The notes under the pieces are model-generated. The model saw only the letters and a list, made by a program, of their open reading frames with translations, had not been told where the DNA came from and ran no database searches. 57,486 nucleotides of DNA from Candidatus Eisenbacteria bacterium. Lineage in GTDB: Bacteria > Eisenbacteria > RBG-16-71-46. The position numbers were made by a program, and so were the translations under genes. Below, piece by piece: positions 33,228 to 44,070 of the stretch; position 1 is the stretch's first letter, and every line of letters starts with the position of its first letter. The stretch is taken from contig JABFRW010000074.1 in the NCBI GenBank assembly GCA_013140805.1, positions 1 through 57,486 on the forward strand, written 5' to 3'.

Positions 33228-33698
33228 ATGCCTCGTAAAGGCTCAGTTCCGCGGCACGATCTGCCGGGGGACCCCAGATTCGACAACGTGCTCGTCACGC
33301 GCATCATCAACGCGATCATGAGTGCGGGGAAGCGTTCCGTTGCCGAGCGCACGTTCTATGGCGCCATGGACATCGTCGAGCAGAAGGGCGGTCAGGATGC
33401 CATGACCGTTCTGAAGCAGGCGATGACCAACGTCAAGCCGGTGCTCGAAGTGAAGTCTCGTCGTGTCGGCGGCGCCAATTATCAGGTGCCCGTCGAAGTG
33501 CGACCGGACCGTCGCAACGCGCTCGCGATCCGCTGGCTCATTCTGTATTCGCGTCAGCGCACGGATCACTCGTTCACGGAGAAGTTCGCGAACGAGGTCC
33601 TGGCCGCGTCCCGGAACGAAGGTGGCGCAGTCAAGAAGCGCGAAGACACGCACAAGATGGCCGAGGCCAACAAGGCCTTCGCACACTACCGCTGGTAA
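33228..33698 (+). CDS. rpsG: 30S ribosomal protein S7
   Basis: 156 residues, the standard length. Primary 16S rRNA 3'-domain binder. [60 protein letters not shown] and [18 protein letters not shown] are conserved. The ATG at 33228 has GGAGAGGAAG upstream. Strong hairpin 77 nt before the start. Confidence 0.97.
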   Translation: MPRKGSVPRHDLPGDPRFDNVLVTRIINAIMSAGKRSVAERTFYGAMDIVEQKGGQDAMTVLKQAMTNVKPVLEVKSRRVGGANYQVPVEVRPDRRNALAIRWLILYSRQRTDHSFTEKFANEVLAASRNEGGAVKKREDTHKMAEANKAFAHYRW

Positions 33699-33712
33699 TT
33701 CGCTCGCGTTGA

Positions 33713-33835
33713 AGGTCGGATCCACTCCGACCTGGGCTCGGGACTCGGCTCTGCCGACCTCCCGGACTTTCGCATCGCCGGCGCAAACATCATCGACGCA
33801 CCACCGCGTGTTCCTCATCGGAAACGCGTGTGGTG
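33713..33835 (+). promoter_or_regulatory. Two hairpins in the rpsG-fusA gap
   Basis: AGGTCGGA/TCCGACCT (33713-33720 with 33726-33733, 5-nt loop) is perfect. A longer stem joins 33799-33814 with 33820-33835 (CACCAC and CGCGT paired, two single-base bulges). The 182-nt gap separates S7 from EF-G and may adjust their expression ratio or mRNA processing. Confidence 0.45.
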
Positions 33836-33880
33836 TCGCGACGCATTCAGGCAGGCCGCTCAATCGAGGTTTTCAAGCAG

Positions 33881-35959
33881 ATGGCTCGGCAGACTCCGCT
33901 CAATCGATACCGGAACATCGGGATCATGGCCCATATCGACGCCGGCAAGACCACCTTGACCGAGCGCGTGTTGTTCTATACGGGCCGCATCCACCGCACG
34001 GGCGAAGTCCACGAGGGCGGCGCCACGATGGACTGGATGGAGCAGGAGCGTGAGCGCGGGATCACCATCACCTCGGCCGCGACGACCTGCATGTGGCGCG
34101 ATCACCGCATCAACATCATCGACACGCCCGGACACGTCGACTTCACGGTCGAGGTCGAGCGCAGCCTGCGCGTTCTCGACGGAGCGGTCGCGGTGTTCTG
34201 TGCGGTCGGCGGCGTGGAGCCTCAGTCCGAGACCGTGTGGCGGCAGGCCGACAAGTACAAAGTCCCGCGCATCGCGTTCGTCAACAAAATGGACCGCGTC
34301 GGCGCGGACTTCGAAAACGTCATCAAGATGATGCGCGAGCGGCTCGGGGCCAAGCCGGTGCCGATCCACGTGCCGATGTTCGCCGGCGACATCTTCCAGG
34401 GCACCATCGATCTGGTCGAGATGAAGGCGATCACCTACGACGAAGGCTCGCAGGGCACCAAGATCGACATCCACGACATTCCGCGCGACCTGGTCGAATC
34501 TGCGAACAAGGCGCGTTTCCAACTGCTCGAAGCGGTGGCGGAGTTCGACGAGCAGCTGCTCGACGACTACCTGCACGAGAAGCCCTACACCTCCGACGAT
34601 CTCCGACGTGCGCTGCGCAACGGCACGATCAAGGGTGAGATCACGCCGGTGCTGTGCGGCTCCGCGTTCAAGAACAAGGGCGTTCAGCGGCTGCTCGATG
34701 CGGTCGTCGATTTGCTGCCTGCTCCGGTCGACATGCCGCCGGTGATGGGTCAGTCGCTGCCCGATTTCCTGCACGTCGAACGCAAGCCCGACGACACGGA
34801 AGCGTTCTCGGCGCTGGCATTCAAGATCATGACCGACCCCTACGTCGGCCGTCTGACCTTCTTCCGCGTCTATTCGGGCGCCGTCAAGAGCGGCGACACC
34901 GTGCTCAACGCCGCGACCGGTCGCAACGAGCGCATCGGTCGTCTGGTGCAGATGCACGCGAACAAGCGTGAGGAGATCAGCGAGGTGTTCGCCGGCGACA
35001 TCGCGGCCGGCATCGGCTTCAAGAAGGTCACGACCGGCAATACGCTGTGCGACACCGACCGACCGCTCGCGCTCGAATCCATGCACTTCCCCGAGCCGGT
35101 CGTCGACGTTGCAATCGAACCCAAGTCGAAGGTGGACGAGGAGAAGATGTCCAATGCGCTGCAGCGTCTGTCCGAAGAGGACCCGACGTTCCGTGTGCGC
35201 ACCGACGAGGAGACGTCGCAGACCGTCATCTCCGGCATGGGCGAGCTTCACCTCGAGATCATCGTGGACCGGATGATGCGCGAGTTCGGCGTGCAGGCGA
35301 ACGTCGGCAAGCCTCAGGTCGCGTATCGCGAAACCATTTCGACTTCGGCCGAGCAGCGGCACCGCTTCATCCGGCAGACCGGTGGTAAGGGCATGTTCGC
35401 CGACGTGAGGATCCGAGTGGAACCGCAGGAGCCCGGCAAGGGCTTCGAGTTCGTGAACGACATCGTGGGCGGCTCGATCCCGAAGGAGTACATCCCGGCG
35501 GTCGAGAAGGGCATCGAGGAAGCGCTCAAGGGCGGCGTCGTCGCGGGCTTCCCGCTCGTCGACATCAAGGTCACACTGTTCGACGGCTCGTACCACGAGG
35601 TCGACTCGTCCGAAATGGCATTCAAGATCGCGGGTTCGATCGCGTTCAAGGAGGCGTGCAACAAAGCCAAACCGCGCCTGCTCGAACCGATCATGGACGT
35701 CGAGGTGGTGGTGCCCGAGGAGTACATGGGCGACATCATCGGCGACCTCTCGTCGCGCCGTGGCCGCATCGGCGGCATGTTCACGCGCTCGGAAGCGCGC
35801 GTGATCGCCGCATCGGTGCCGCTCGCGGAAATGTTCGGCTATGCGACGCGCATGCGCTCGATTTCTCAGGGTCGTGCCGTCTATTCCATGCAGTTCTCGC
35901 GCTACGAGACGCTCCCGGCGGCGGTCGCCGAGGAAATCGTGGCGAAGGTCAAAGGCTAG
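33881..35959 (+). CDS. fusA: Elongation factor G
   Basis: 692-residue GTPase that drives ribosomal translocation. G1 [20 protein letters not shown]2 [11 protein letters not shown]3 [10 protein letters not shown]4 [11 protein letters not shown]5 [10 protein letters not shown]; domain II follows, then domain IV with the conserved [15 protein letters not shown] and domain [22 protein letters not shown]. The ATG at 33881 was chosen by family alignment; the upstream start at 33830 adds 17 unlikely residues. Followed by tuf in the normal str operon order. Confidence 0.97.
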   Translation: MARQTPLNRYRNIGIMAHIDAGKTTLTERVLFYTGRIHRTGEVHEGGATMDWMEQERERGITITSAATTCMWRDHRINIIDTPGHVDFTVEVERSLRVLDGAVAVFCAVGGVEPQSETVWRQADKYKVPRIAFVNKMDRVGADFENVIKMMRERLGAKPVPIHVPMFAGDIFQGTIDLVEMKAITYDEGSQGTKIDIHDIPRDLVESANKARFQLLEAVAEFDEQLLDDYLHEKPYTSDDLRRALRNGTIKGEITPVLCGSAFKNKGVQRLLDAVVDLLPAPVDMPPVMGQSLPDFLHVERKPDDTEAFSALAFKIMTDPYVGRLTFFRVYSGAVKSGDTVLNAATGRNERIGRLVQMHANKREEISEVFAGDIAAGIGFKKVTTGNTLCDTDRPLALESMHFPEPVVDVAIEPKSKVDEEKMSNALQRLSEEDPTFRVRTDEETSQTVISGMGELHLEIIVDRMMREFGVQANVGKPQVAYRETISTSAEQRHRFIRQTGGKGMFADVRIRVEPQEPGKGFEFVNDIVGGSIPKEYIPAVEKGIEEALKGGVVAGFPLVDIKVTLFDGSYHEVDSSEMAFKIAGSIAFKEACNKAKPRLLEPIMDVEVVVPEEYMGDIIGDLSSRRGRIGGMFTRSEARVIAASVPLAEMFGYATRMRSISQGRAVYSMQFSRYETLPAAVAEEIVAKVKG

Positions 35960-35980
35960 AAGTTCCGGACCGCGGTCCCG

Positions 35981-35996
35981 GCCGGCTGAGGCCGGC
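35981..35996 (+). promoter_or_regulatory. Short hairpin between fusA and tuf copy 2
   Basis: GCCGGC (35981-35986) and GCCGGC (35991-35996) pair around a TGAG loop. It lies between EF-G and the second tuf gene, which has its own strong AGGGAGG ribosome binding site (36038-36044). Confidence 0.35.
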
Positions 35997-36047
35997 GACG
36001 GGGTGCCGCGAATCCGAACCCGCGCGACGCGCGCTCAGGGAGGTTCC

Positions 36048-37248
<1,201 letters not shown>

Positions 37249-37258
37249 GGGTCTGAAG

Positions 37259-37567
<309 letters not shown>

Positions 37568-37649
37568 GCATTCAGGAGGCGCGGCGCGGGGACCACCCGG
37601 GTCTGGCGAATGCCGGACCGACGTGCGGAGACCCGACGCGGGCGATGAC

Positions 37650-38276
37650 ATGATTGGATTGATCGGTAAGAAAGTGGGCATGACCCAGATCTACAACGAG
37701 AGGGGCGATGTCCTTCCCGTGACCGTGATCGAGGCCGGCCCGTGCACGGTGACCGAAGTGCGCACTCCCGAGCGCAACGGCTACTCGGCGGTGCAGCTCG
37801 GCTTCGGCACCAACAAAGAGAGTCGCTTTCTGCGCCCGGTGCTCGGGCAGTTCAAGACGCGCAATCTGCCGCCGTCGCGGTACGTGAAGGAATTCCGAGT
37901 CGAGGATGCCTCCGAATTCCAGCCCGGCCAGAGCCTCACGGTCTCGCTGTTCGAGCCCGGACAGAGCGTCGACGTCCAGGGCGTCACGAAAGGCCGCGGC
38001 TTCCAGGGCGTCGTCAAGCGCTACGGCTTCGTCAGCGGTCACGCTTCGCACGGACCCACGTTCGGCAAGCAGCCGGGCTCGATCGGCGCATCGGCGTTCC
38101 CGTCGCGCGTCATCAAGGGCAAGCGTCTGCCGGGCCGCATGGGTGGCGTCAACCTGACCATCAACAACCTCAAGGTCGTGGCGATCGACACCGAGCAGAA
38201 CCTGCTGCTGGTTCGCGGCGCGGTGCCGGGCCCCGTCAATGGCCTGGTGTTCGTGAAGAAGCGGGTGGTGCGATGA
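37650..38276 (+). CDS. rplC: 50S ribosomal protein L3
   Basis: 208 residues. MIGLIGKKVGMTQIYNERGDVLPVTVIEAGPC at the N-terminus and the long loop GFQGVVKRYGFVSGHASHGPTFGKQPGSIGASAFPSRVIKGKRLPGRMG, which reaches toward the peptidyl-transferase centre. The 82-nt gap after rpsJ is larger than usual inside this operon. The stop region overlaps rplD by 4 nt (ATGCGATGA arrangement). Confidence 0.96.
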   Translation: MIGLIGKKVGMTQIYNERGDVLPVTVIEAGPCTVTEVRTPERNGYSAVQLGFGTNKESRFLRPVLGQFKTRNLPPSRYVKEFRVEDASEFQPGQSLTVSLFEPGQSVDVQGVTKGRGFQGVVKRYGFVSGHASHGPTFGKQPGSIGASAFPSRVIKGKRLPGRMGGVNLTINNLKVVAIDTEQNLLLVRGAVPGPVNGLVFVKKRVVR

Positions 38277-38899
38277 ACGCGAAGCGTTACGCGATGGACG
38301 GCAGCGAGAACGGCACCGCCGCGCTCCCCGAGGAGTTGTTCGGGCAGCAGGTGCACGAGCACCTGTTGTGGGCGTCGGTGAAGCGCTACCTCGGAAACCA
38401 GCGCCAGGGCACCGCCAAGGTGAAGAACCGCGGCGAGGTGTCGGGCGGCGGCAGAAAGCCGTTCAAGCAGAAGGGCACCGGACGTGCGCGCCAGGGCTCG
38501 AACACGTCCCCGCTGATGCCGGGCGGCGGTCGTGCGTTCGGTCCGGATCCGCGCAGCTATCGCACCGAGATGCCGCGCGGACAGCGTCGCAAGGCGCTCG
38601 CCTCGGCGCTGTCGCTCAAGGCGAGCGAAAACGCGGTGCTGGTCCTCGCGCCGCTGCACTTCGACGTTCCGAAGACCTCGCTCATGGCGGCGACGCTTCG
38701 CAAGCTGGGCGCCGAAGGCAAGAAGACGTTGCTGGTGCTCGACTCGCCCGATGTGAACGTCGTCAAGTCGTGCCGCAACCTCCGCAATCTGCGCACCACG
38801 CTCGCGCACCAGGTGAATCCGTACGAGCTGCTGGCGTGCGACCTGCTGCTGGTGACCGAGACCGGCCTGGCGCGTATGAAGGAGGTCTTCGTCAAATGA
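38273..38899 (+). CDS. rplD: 50S ribosomal protein L4
   Basis: 208 residues. HEHLLWASVKRYLGNQRQGTAKVKNRGEVSGGGRKPFKQKGTGRARQGS is the extended loop lining the exit tunnel. L4 autoregulates the S10 operon in some proteobacteria; no such leader is evident here. ATG overlaps rplC, and the stop overlaps rplW, indicating tight coupling. Confidence 0.96.
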   Translation: MNAKRYAMDGSENGTAALPEELFGQQVHEHLLWASVKRYLGNQRQGTAKVKNRGEVSGGGRKPFKQKGTGRARQGSNTSPLMPGGGRAFGPDPRSYRTEMPRGQRRKALASALSLKASENAVLVLAPLHFDVPKTSLMAATLRKLGAEGKKTLLVLDSPDVNVVKSCRNLRNLRTTLAHQVNPYELLACDLLLVTETGLARMKEVFVK

Positions 38900-39186
38900 A
38901 AGACCCGCGTTCCGTCGTCCGCAAAGTGCTGATCACCGAGAAGGGCACCGAGTTGCGTGAGATGCGCAACGCGTACACCTTCGAGGTGGCGCGCGAGGCG
39001 AACAAGATCGAGATCAAGCGTGCGGTCGAGTCCATCTTCCATGTGAAGGTGGCGCAGGTCCGCACCATGCAGATTCGTGGAAAGATCAAGCGGATGGGCC
39101 GCTTTGCCGGCCGACGCAATGACTGGAAAAAGGCCGTGATCACGCTCCAGCCCGATCAGAAGATCGAGCTGTTCGAGCAGATCTAG
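38896..39186 (+). CDS. rplW: 50S ribosomal protein L23
   Basis: 96 residues. Tunnel-exit protein and docking site for trigger factor and SRP. VLITEKGTELREMRNAYTFEVAREANKIEIKRAVESIFHVKV is typical, followed by the GKIKRMGRFAGRRNDWKKAVITL block. ATG overlaps the last codons of rplD (ATGA). Confidence 0.96.
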   Translation: MKDPRSVVRKVLITEKGTELREMRNAYTFEVAREANKIEIKRAVESIFHVKVAQVRTMQIRGKIKRMGRFAGRRNDWKKAVITLQPDQKIELFEQI

Positions 39187-39201
39187 CCCGGGGAATCGAC
39201 C

Positions 39202-40026
39202 ATGGGTCTCAAAAAATTCCGACCGTTGACGCCGTCGCTGCGGCACACCGTGGTGCCGGACTACAAAGAGATCACGCGCCGGAGTCCGCTCAAGTCGCTG
39301 ACCGAGCCGATCCGCAAGACCGGCGGCCGCGACAACTACGGCCACGTCTCGATGCGCTGGATCGGCGGGGGCCACAAGCAGCGCTACCGCATCATCGACT
39401 TCCGTCGCACCAAGGACGGGATCCCGGCGCGGGTGGCGAGCATCGAGTACGACCCGAGTCGCTCGGCGCGCATCGCGCTTCTGAACTACTTCGACGGCGA
39501 GCGCCGCTACATCATCGCGCCCGACGGGTTGAAGGTGGGCGAGATCGTGCAGTCGGGTCTCGACGCCGAGATCAAGCCCGGCAATTGTCTGCCGCTGCGC
39601 GCGATTCCAGTCGGTACCAACGTACACAATCTGGAATTGATGCCGGGTCGCAACTCGCGCGTCGCACGCGCTGCCGGCTCGTTCTGTCAGTTGATGGCGA
39701 AGGAAGGCGACTACGCGCAGCTGCGGCTGCCGTCCGGCGAGGTGCGCAGCTTCCACGTGAACTGCCGCGCCGTGGTCGGCCAGGTCGGCAACCTGGATCA
39801 CGAGAACGTTTCGATCGGCAAGGCTGGTCGCTCGCGCTGGCTCGGCCGCAATCCGAGCGTGCGCGGTGTCGCAATGAACCCCGTGGATCATCCGATGGGC
39901 GGCGGCGAGGGTAAGACCTCGGGCGGCCGTCATCCGTGTTCGCCGTGGGGCAAGATCACGAAGGGTCTCAAGACTCGGAAGCGCAAGTTGAGCGACTCGC
40001 TCATCGTGCGCCGACGGAAGAAGTAG
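39202..40026 (+). CDS. rplB: 50S ribosomal protein L2
   Basis: 274 residues. Core protein needed for subunit association and peptidyl transfer. [27 protein letters not shown]-like [25 protein letters not shown], and the C-terminal [31 protein letters not shown] containing the essential His. GGGG site 9 nt before the ATG. Confidence 0.97.
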   Translation: MGLKKFRPLTPSLRHTVVPDYKEITRRSPLKSLTEPIRKTGGRDNYGHVSMRWIGGGHKQRYRIIDFRRTKDGIPARVASIEYDPSRSARIALLNYFDGERRYIIAPDGLKVGEIVQSGLDAEIKPGNCLPLRAIPVGTNVHNLELMPGRNSRVARAAGSFCQLMAKEGDYAQLRLPSGEVRSFHVNCRAVVGQVGNLDHENVSIGKAGRSRWLGRNPSVRGVAMNPVDHPMGGGEGKTSGGRHPCSPWGKITKGLKTRKRKLSDSLIVRRRKK

Positions 40027-40042
40027 TAAGGAGCCGAGGACC

Positions 40043-40333
40043 ATGCCGCGTTCCGTAAAGAAGGGACCGTACGTCGTCGACTCCCTCGTTCGAAAGATCG
40101 AGGGCATGAATCGCAGCGGCGAGAAGCGTGTGCTGAAGACGTGGGCACGCCGCTGCACGATTCTGCCGGAGTTCGTCGGCCACACGCTCGCCGTGCACAA
40201 CGGCAACAAGTTCATTCCGATCTACGTGACCGAAAACATGGTGGGCCACAAGCTCGGTGAGTTCGTGCCCACCCGAGTCTTCCGCGGACATGGCCATTCG
40301 GCCGAGAAGTCTGCGGCACCGGCAAAGGCGTGA
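40043..40333 (+). CDS. rpsS: 30S ribosomal protein S19
   Basis: 96 residues. [73 protein letters not shown]. The C-terminal tail reaches tRNA in the A site. AAGGAG site upstream. Overlaps the possible GTG start of rplV. Confidence 0.97.
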   Translation: MPRSVKKGPYVVDSLVRKIEGMNRSGEKRVLKTWARRCTILPEFVGHTLAVHNGNKFIPIYVTENMVGHKLGEFVPTRVFRGHGHSAEKSAAPAKA

Positions 40334-40335
40334 CC

Positions 40336-40671
40336 ATGGAAGCCAAAGCGATCCAGCGTTACGTGCGGATCACTCCGCGCAAGTGCAATCAGGTGCTCGG
40401 TCTCATCCGGGGCATGAACGTCGAGTCGGCTCAGACCACCCTGCAGTTCACGCCCAAGTACGGGGCGCGCATCGTGCAGAAGGTGCTGAAGTCGGCGGTG
40501 GCGAACGCGCTGCAGGGTGGGCACGTGCGCCTCGAACAGCTGTACGTCAAAGGCGCCATCGTCGGCGCGGGGCCCACGCTCAAGCGTTGGCTGCCGCGCG
40601 CACAGGGCCGCGCCACGCCGTTGCTCAAGCGCACGAGTCACGTGACGGTGACCGTGGCGACCAAGGAGTAG
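40336..40671 (+). CDS. rplV: 50S ribosomal protein L22
   Basis: 111 residues from the ATG at 40336; a GTG at 40330 overlapping the rpsS stop would add two residues. [36 protein letters not shown] and the C-terminal [24 protein letters not shown] beta-hairpin that lines the exit tunnel are conserved. Confidence 0.95.
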   Translation: MEAKAIQRYVRITPRKCNQVLGLIRGMNVESAQTTLQFTPKYGARIVQKVLKSAVANALQGGHVRLEQLYVKGAIVGAGPTLKRWLPRAQGRATPLLKRTSHVTVTVATKE

Positions 40672-40673
40672 CC

Positions 40674-41330
40674 ATGGGTCAGAAAACGCATCCCATCGGC
40701 CTTCGACTCGGGATCGTGAAGACGTGGGAGTCGCGCTGGTTCGCCAAGCGCAACTACGCGGAGCTTCTCAAGGAGGACCTGCTGATCAAGCGCTATCTGA
40801 AGAAGCGCCTGTATCAGGCCGGCATCTCCAAGATCACGATCGAGCGCAAGGGCGAGAAGGTCACGATCGGCATCTTCACCGCCCGTCCGGGCCTCGTGAT
40901 CGGTCGCAAGGGCGAGCAGGTCGACAAGCTGTCGGAAGAGATGAAGGCGCTGACCAAGAAGCAGGTGCAGCTCAACATCGAAGAGATCAAGCGCGCCGAT
41001 CTGGATGCCCAGCTCGTCGCCGAACACATCTCGAAGCAGCTCGAGCAGCGCGTGTCGTTCCGTCGCGCCATGAAGAAGGCGATTGCGTCCTCGATGCGCG
41101 CTGGCGCGCTCGGGATCCGCATCGCGTGCTCGGGCCGCCTCGGCGGTTCCGAAATGGCGCGTTACGAGGTGTATCGCGAAGGCCGGGTTCCCCTCCACAC
41201 GCTGCGCGCCGACATTGACTTCGCGCGGGCGACCGCGATGACGGCCTACGGCACGTGCGGCGTCAAGGTGTGGATGTTCCACGGCGAGGTGCTGGACAAG
41301 CCGCAAACCACCGCGGCCCCGGCGCGATAG
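40674..41330 (+). CDS. rpsC: 30S ribosomal protein S3
   Basis: 218 residues. [29 protein letters not shown]-type RNA-binding domain with [10 protein letters not shown], and the C-terminal [31 protein letters not shown] region at the mRNA entry. ATG 2 nt after rplV. Confidence 0.97.
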   Translation: MGQKTHPIGLRLGIVKTWESRWFAKRNYAELLKEDLLIKRYLKKRLYQAGISKITIERKGEKVTIGIFTARPGLVIGRKGEQVDKLSEEMKALTKKQVQLNIEEIKRADLDAQLVAEHISKQLEQRVSFRRAMKKAIASSMRAGALGIRIACSGRLGGSEMARYEVYREGRVPLHTLRADIDFARATAMTAYGTCGVKVWMFHGEVLDKPQTTAAPAR

Positions 41331-41340
41331 GAGTCCCACC

Positions 41341-41763
41341 ATGTTGATGCCGAAGCGAGTCAAATACCGAAAGAGTCATCGCGGCCGCATGAACGGCAAG
41401 GCCTACCGTGGCGGCTCGGTGACGTTCGGCGAGTTCGGGCTGCAGGCGCTCGAGCCGGCGTGGGTGACGAACCGCCAGATCGAGGCGGCCCGCGTCGCCA
41501 TCACGCGCTCCATCAAGCGCGGCGGAAAGATGTGGATTCGCGTGTTCCCGGACAAGCCGTACACGAAGAAGCCGCTCGAAACCCGAATGGGCAAGGGCAA
41601 GGGTCCGCCCGAGGGCTGGGTGGCCGTCGTGAAGCCGGGCCGAGTGCTGTTCGAGCTCGAAGGGATCACGAAGACGGCGGCCCAGGAGGCGATGCGCCTC
41701 GGGGCTTCGAAGCTCCCGATCCGGACGCGCTTCGTGGAGCGTCACGAACTGGGAGGGGAGTGA
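41341..41763 (+). CDS. rplP: 50S ribosomal protein L16
   Basis: 140 residues. [55 protein letters not shown] and [29 protein letters not shown] are classic; the Arg loop (MGKGKG) approaches tRNA. Follows rpsC after 10 nt with an AGGAG site. Confidence 0.97.
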   Translation: MLMPKRVKYRKSHRGRMNGKAYRGGSVTFGEFGLQALEPAWVTNRQIEAARVAITRSIKRGGKMWIRVFPDKPYTKKPLETRMGKGKGPPEGWVAVVKPGRVLFELEGITKTAAQEAMRLGASKLPIRTRFVERHELGGE

Positions 41764-41764
41764 G

Positions 41765-41971
41765 ATGCCGCATACCAAGGCGAGCGCGATGCGCGACCTG
41801 TCGGCTGCGGAGATCACGCAGCGGTTGACGGAGCTGCGCGAGGAAATGTTCAACCTGCGGTTTCGAAACACGATGCGGCAGCTCGACAATCCGCTGAAGA
41901 TCCGTGAGACGCGGCGCGAGATGGCGCGGTTGATCACGGTGCTGCGCGAGAAGGAGCAGGTGAAAGCATGA
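41765..41971 (+). CDS. rpmC: 50S ribosomal protein L29
   Basis: 68 residues of helical hairpin: MRDLSAAEITQRLTELREEMFNLRFRNTMRQLDNPLKIRETRREMARLITVLREKE. Starts directly after the rplP stop with GGGAGGGGAG upstream and overlaps rpsQ by 4 nt. Confidence 0.95.
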   Translation: MPHTKASAMRDLSAAEITQRLTELREEMFNLRFRNTMRQLDNPLKIRETRREMARLITVLREKEQVKA

Positions 41972-42246
41972 CGACCGACACGACCGAAGCGACTCCCCGC
42001 CATCGCCGCAAGGCGCGCGTCGGCAAGGTCCTGAGCGACCGCATGGACAAGACCGTCGTGGTCTCGATCGAGCGTCTCGTCAAGCATCCGACGGTCGGCC
42101 GCTATGTGCGCCGCCGCGAGAAGTTCAAGGTTCACGACGAAAAGAACGAATGCCGCGTGGGTGACGTGATCCGCTTCATGGAGACCCGGCCGCTGTCCAA
42201 GGACAAGCGCTGGCGCTTCGTGGACTTCGTGGAGAGGGCCAAGTAG
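41968..42246 (+). CDS. rpsQ: 30S ribosomal protein S17
   Basis: 92 residues. [78 protein letters not shown] overlaps the rpmC stop (ATGA). A short Thr/Glu-rich N-terminal extension precedes the conserved core. Confidence 0.96.
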   Translation: MTTDTTEATPRHRRKARVGKVLSDRMDKTVVVSIERLVKHPTVGRYVRRREKFKVHDEKNECRVGDVIRFMETRPLSKDKRWRFVDFVERAK

Positions 42247-42248
42247 CC

Positions 42249-42617
42249 ATGATCCAGCTCCGAAGCATGGTGATCGTCGCCGACAACTCGGGCGCCAAGC
42301 GCGCCCAGTGCATCAAGGTGCTCGGTGGACACCATCGCCGTTACGGATATCCAGGCGACATCGTGGTGGTCGCGGTGAAGGATGCGATCCCCGGCGCCGC
42401 CGTGAAGAAGGGCGACGTCGCCAAGGCGGTCGTCGTCCGCAGCCGCAAGGAGACGCGTCGCGAGGACGGCTCCTACATCCGCTTCGACGAGAACGCGGTG
42501 GTGCTCATCAACGACGACAAAGAGCCGCGCGGGACCCGCATCTTCGGACCGGTGGCTCGCGAACTGCGCGAGAAGTCGTTCATGAAGATCGTTTCGCTCG
42601 CGCCGGAGGTCATCTGA
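42249..42617 (+). CDS. rplN: 50S ribosomal protein L14
   Basis: 122 residues, standard. [84 protein letters not shown]. Its last base is the first base of the rplX ATG (TGATG overlap). Confidence 0.97.
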   Translation: MIQLRSMVIVADNSGAKRAQCIKVLGGHHRRYGYPGDIVVVAVKDAIPGAAVKKGDVAKAVVVRSRKETRREDGSYIRFDENAVVLINDDKEPRGTRIFGPVARELREKSFMKIVSLAPEVI

Positions 42618-42964
42618 TGGCGACGCGTATCCGCAAGGGCGACACCGTGGTGGTGATCGCGGGGGACGACAAGGGCACGGCCGCGAAGCCGAAGACGGGC
42701 CGCGTGCTCTCGGTCGACGAAGTGAAGCAGCGCGTGGTGGTCGAGGGCGTGAATCTGGTGCGCCGCCATCAGAAGGCGCGCAGCAGCAAGGTGCAGAGCG
42801 GCATCATCGAGAAGGAAGCACCGGTTCACATTTCGAATGTGATGTTGTGGGATGCGAAGGCGGGCCGCGGCTCGCGGATCGGCATGCGCGTGAACCGCAG
42901 CGGGGAACGTGAGCGAGTGTCGAGAGCGAGCGGCGAGGTGATTCCGAAGCCCGAAAAGGCCTAG
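42617..42964 (+). CDS. rplX: 50S ribosomal protein L24
   Basis: 115 residues. KOW-containing assembly initiator: IRKGDTVVVIAGDDKGTAAKPKTGRVLSVDEVKQRVVVEGVNLVRRHQK, then APVHISNVMLWDAKAGRGSRIGMRV. ATG shares one base with the rplN stop. Followed by an unusually long structured gap before rplE. Confidence 0.96.
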   Translation: MATRIRKGDTVVVIAGDDKGTAAKPKTGRVLSVDEVKQRVVVEGVNLVRRHQKARSSKVQSGIIEKEAPVHISNVMLWDAKAGRGSRIGMRVNRSGERERVSRASGEVIPKPEKA

Positions 42965-42992
42965 GGCGGCGCGGCCGGTCGGCTGCGACGCG

Positions 42993-43046
42993 CGCGATCT
43001 CCGAAGCACCAGGGTCGGGGGAGATCGCGATGACTCGAGACCCTGG
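42993..43046 (+). promoter_or_regulatory. Possible H-type pseudoknot at the rplX-rplE junction
   Basis: Stem 1: 42993-43002 pairs with 43020-43029, 10 perfect base pairs (CGCGATCTCC with GGAGATCGCG). Its 17-nt loop contains CCAGGGTC (43009-43016), the exact complement of GACCCTGG (43039-43046) downstream, giving a crossing 8-bp stem 2. Stem 2 covers the first Gs of the rplE ribosome binding site (TGGAGAG, ATG at 43057), so folding should restrict L5 translation. In E. coli S8 represses the spc operon at this same junction. Confidence 0.6.
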
Positions 43047-43056
43047 AGAGTGACCG

Positions 43057-43776
43057 ATGGCGGACGACAAGAAAGACAAGAAGGACAAGGACGCGGCCAA
43101 GGCCGCGAAGCCGGCGAAGACTCCGAAGGCCGCAGCCAAGCCGGAAGGCGCCGCGAAGAGCAGCAAGTCGCGCGGCGACGGCTCGAAGGTCGCGATCGCG
43201 CTCTCCGAGGGTCGTCCGGGCGTGCTCGGCAAGAAGCCGCGCCTGCGCGAGCACTACGAGCAGAAGGTCGTAAAGGCGCTGATGGAGAAGTTCACGTACC
43301 GCAGCGCCATGCAGGTGCCGCGTTTCCAGAAAATCGTCGTCAACATGGGCGTCGGTGACGCGATCACGGACGCCAAGCACATGGACGCCGCGGTCAACGA
43401 GCTGGCGCAGATCACCGGACAGAAGCCGTCGGTGCGGCGCGCGCGCAAGTCGATCGCGAACTTCAAGCTGCGCGAGAAGCTCCCGATCGGCTGCATGGTG
43501 ACGCTGCGGGGCGAGCGCATGTACGAGTTCTTCGATCGCCTCATCAGTGTGGCGATTCCCTCGATGCGTGACTTTCGTGGTTTGAGCCCGCGGTCGTTCG
43601 ACGGTCGCGGCAACTACACGTTCGGCATCACCGAGCACAATATCTTCAGAGAAATCGACATCGATAAGGTCATGAAGCTGCGCGGCATGGATGTGACGAT
43701 CGTGACGTCCGCGCGGACGGACGAGGAAGGGCGCGAGCTGCTGAAGCTCATGAACATGCCCTTCCGTCAGCGCTAG
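43057..43776 (+). CDS. rplE: 50S ribosomal protein L5 with Lys/Ala-rich N-terminal extension
   Basis: 239 residues; L5 is usually near 180. Residues 1 to about 58 form a low-complexity Lys/Ala/Pro tail ([20 protein letters not shown] and so on), like a histone H1 tail. The core starts at [20 protein letters not shown] and runs through [48 protein letters not shown] and [24 protein letters not shown]. The ATG at 43057 has GGAGAG upstream; no good start exists nearer to the core. Confidence 0.93.
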   Translation: MADDKKDKKDKDAAKAAKPAKTPKAAAKPEGAAKSSKSRGDGSKVAIALSEGRPGVLGKKPRLREHYEQKVVKALMEKFTYRSAMQVPRFQKIVVNMGVGDAITDAKHMDAAVNELAQITGQKPSVRRARKSIANFKLREKLPIGCMVTLRGERMYEFFDRLISVAIPSMRDFRGLSPRSFDGRGNYTFGITEHNIFREIDIDKVMKLRGMDVTIVTSARTDEEGRELLKLMNMPFRQR

Positions 43777-43814
43777 CGAACGCGGGACGCGAACCGCGCC
43801 CCTCGGGAGGCTCT

Positions 43815-44000
43815 GTGGCGAAGAAGTCGCTCATCGAAAAGTGGAAGCGCAAGCCCAAGTTCAAGGTTCGTGCGTACACCCGCTGTCACCGTTGCGGGCG
43901 GCCGCGTGCGTTCCTGCGGGATTTCGGCATGTGTCGTATCTGCTTCCGTGAACTCGCCCTCTCCGGGCAGATCCCCGGAGTGGTGAAGGCAAGCTGGTAA
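43815..44000 (+). CDS. rpsZ: 30S ribosomal protein S14, zinc (type Z) form
   Basis: 61 residues from a GTG start with GGGAGG upstream. [60 protein letters not shown], with the four zinc Cys (C-x2-C and C-x2-C). Short type Z S14, as found in Gram-positives and several other phyla. Located between rplE and rpsH as usual. Confidence 0.96.
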   Translation: MAKKSLIEKWKRKPKFKVRAYTRCHRCGRPRAFLRDFGMCRICFRELALSGQIPGVVKASW

Positions 44001-44021
44001 CTCCGCCTCGCGGCGGTTCGG

Positions 44022-44055
44022 GCCAGGCTGCACGCCTCGCGGCGTGGACGCTGGC
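44022..44055 (+). promoter_or_regulatory. Stem with symmetric internal loop upstream of rpsH
   Basis: GCCAG (44022-44026) pairs with CTGGC (44051-44055), and CACGCC (44031-44036) with GGCGTG (44041-44046) over a TCGC loop, leaving a 4x4 internal loop. It ends 3 nt before the GGAGG-type site of rpsH. S8 is the product of rpsH, so control by S8 itself is conceivable but not shown. Confidence 0.45.
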
Positions 44056-44070
44056 TCTGGAGGAACATTC

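Noticed and set aside
41903-42246. rpmC-rpsQ overlap as a fusion or frameshift
   Set aside because: The 4-nt ATGA overlap is the normal coupling seen across this operon.
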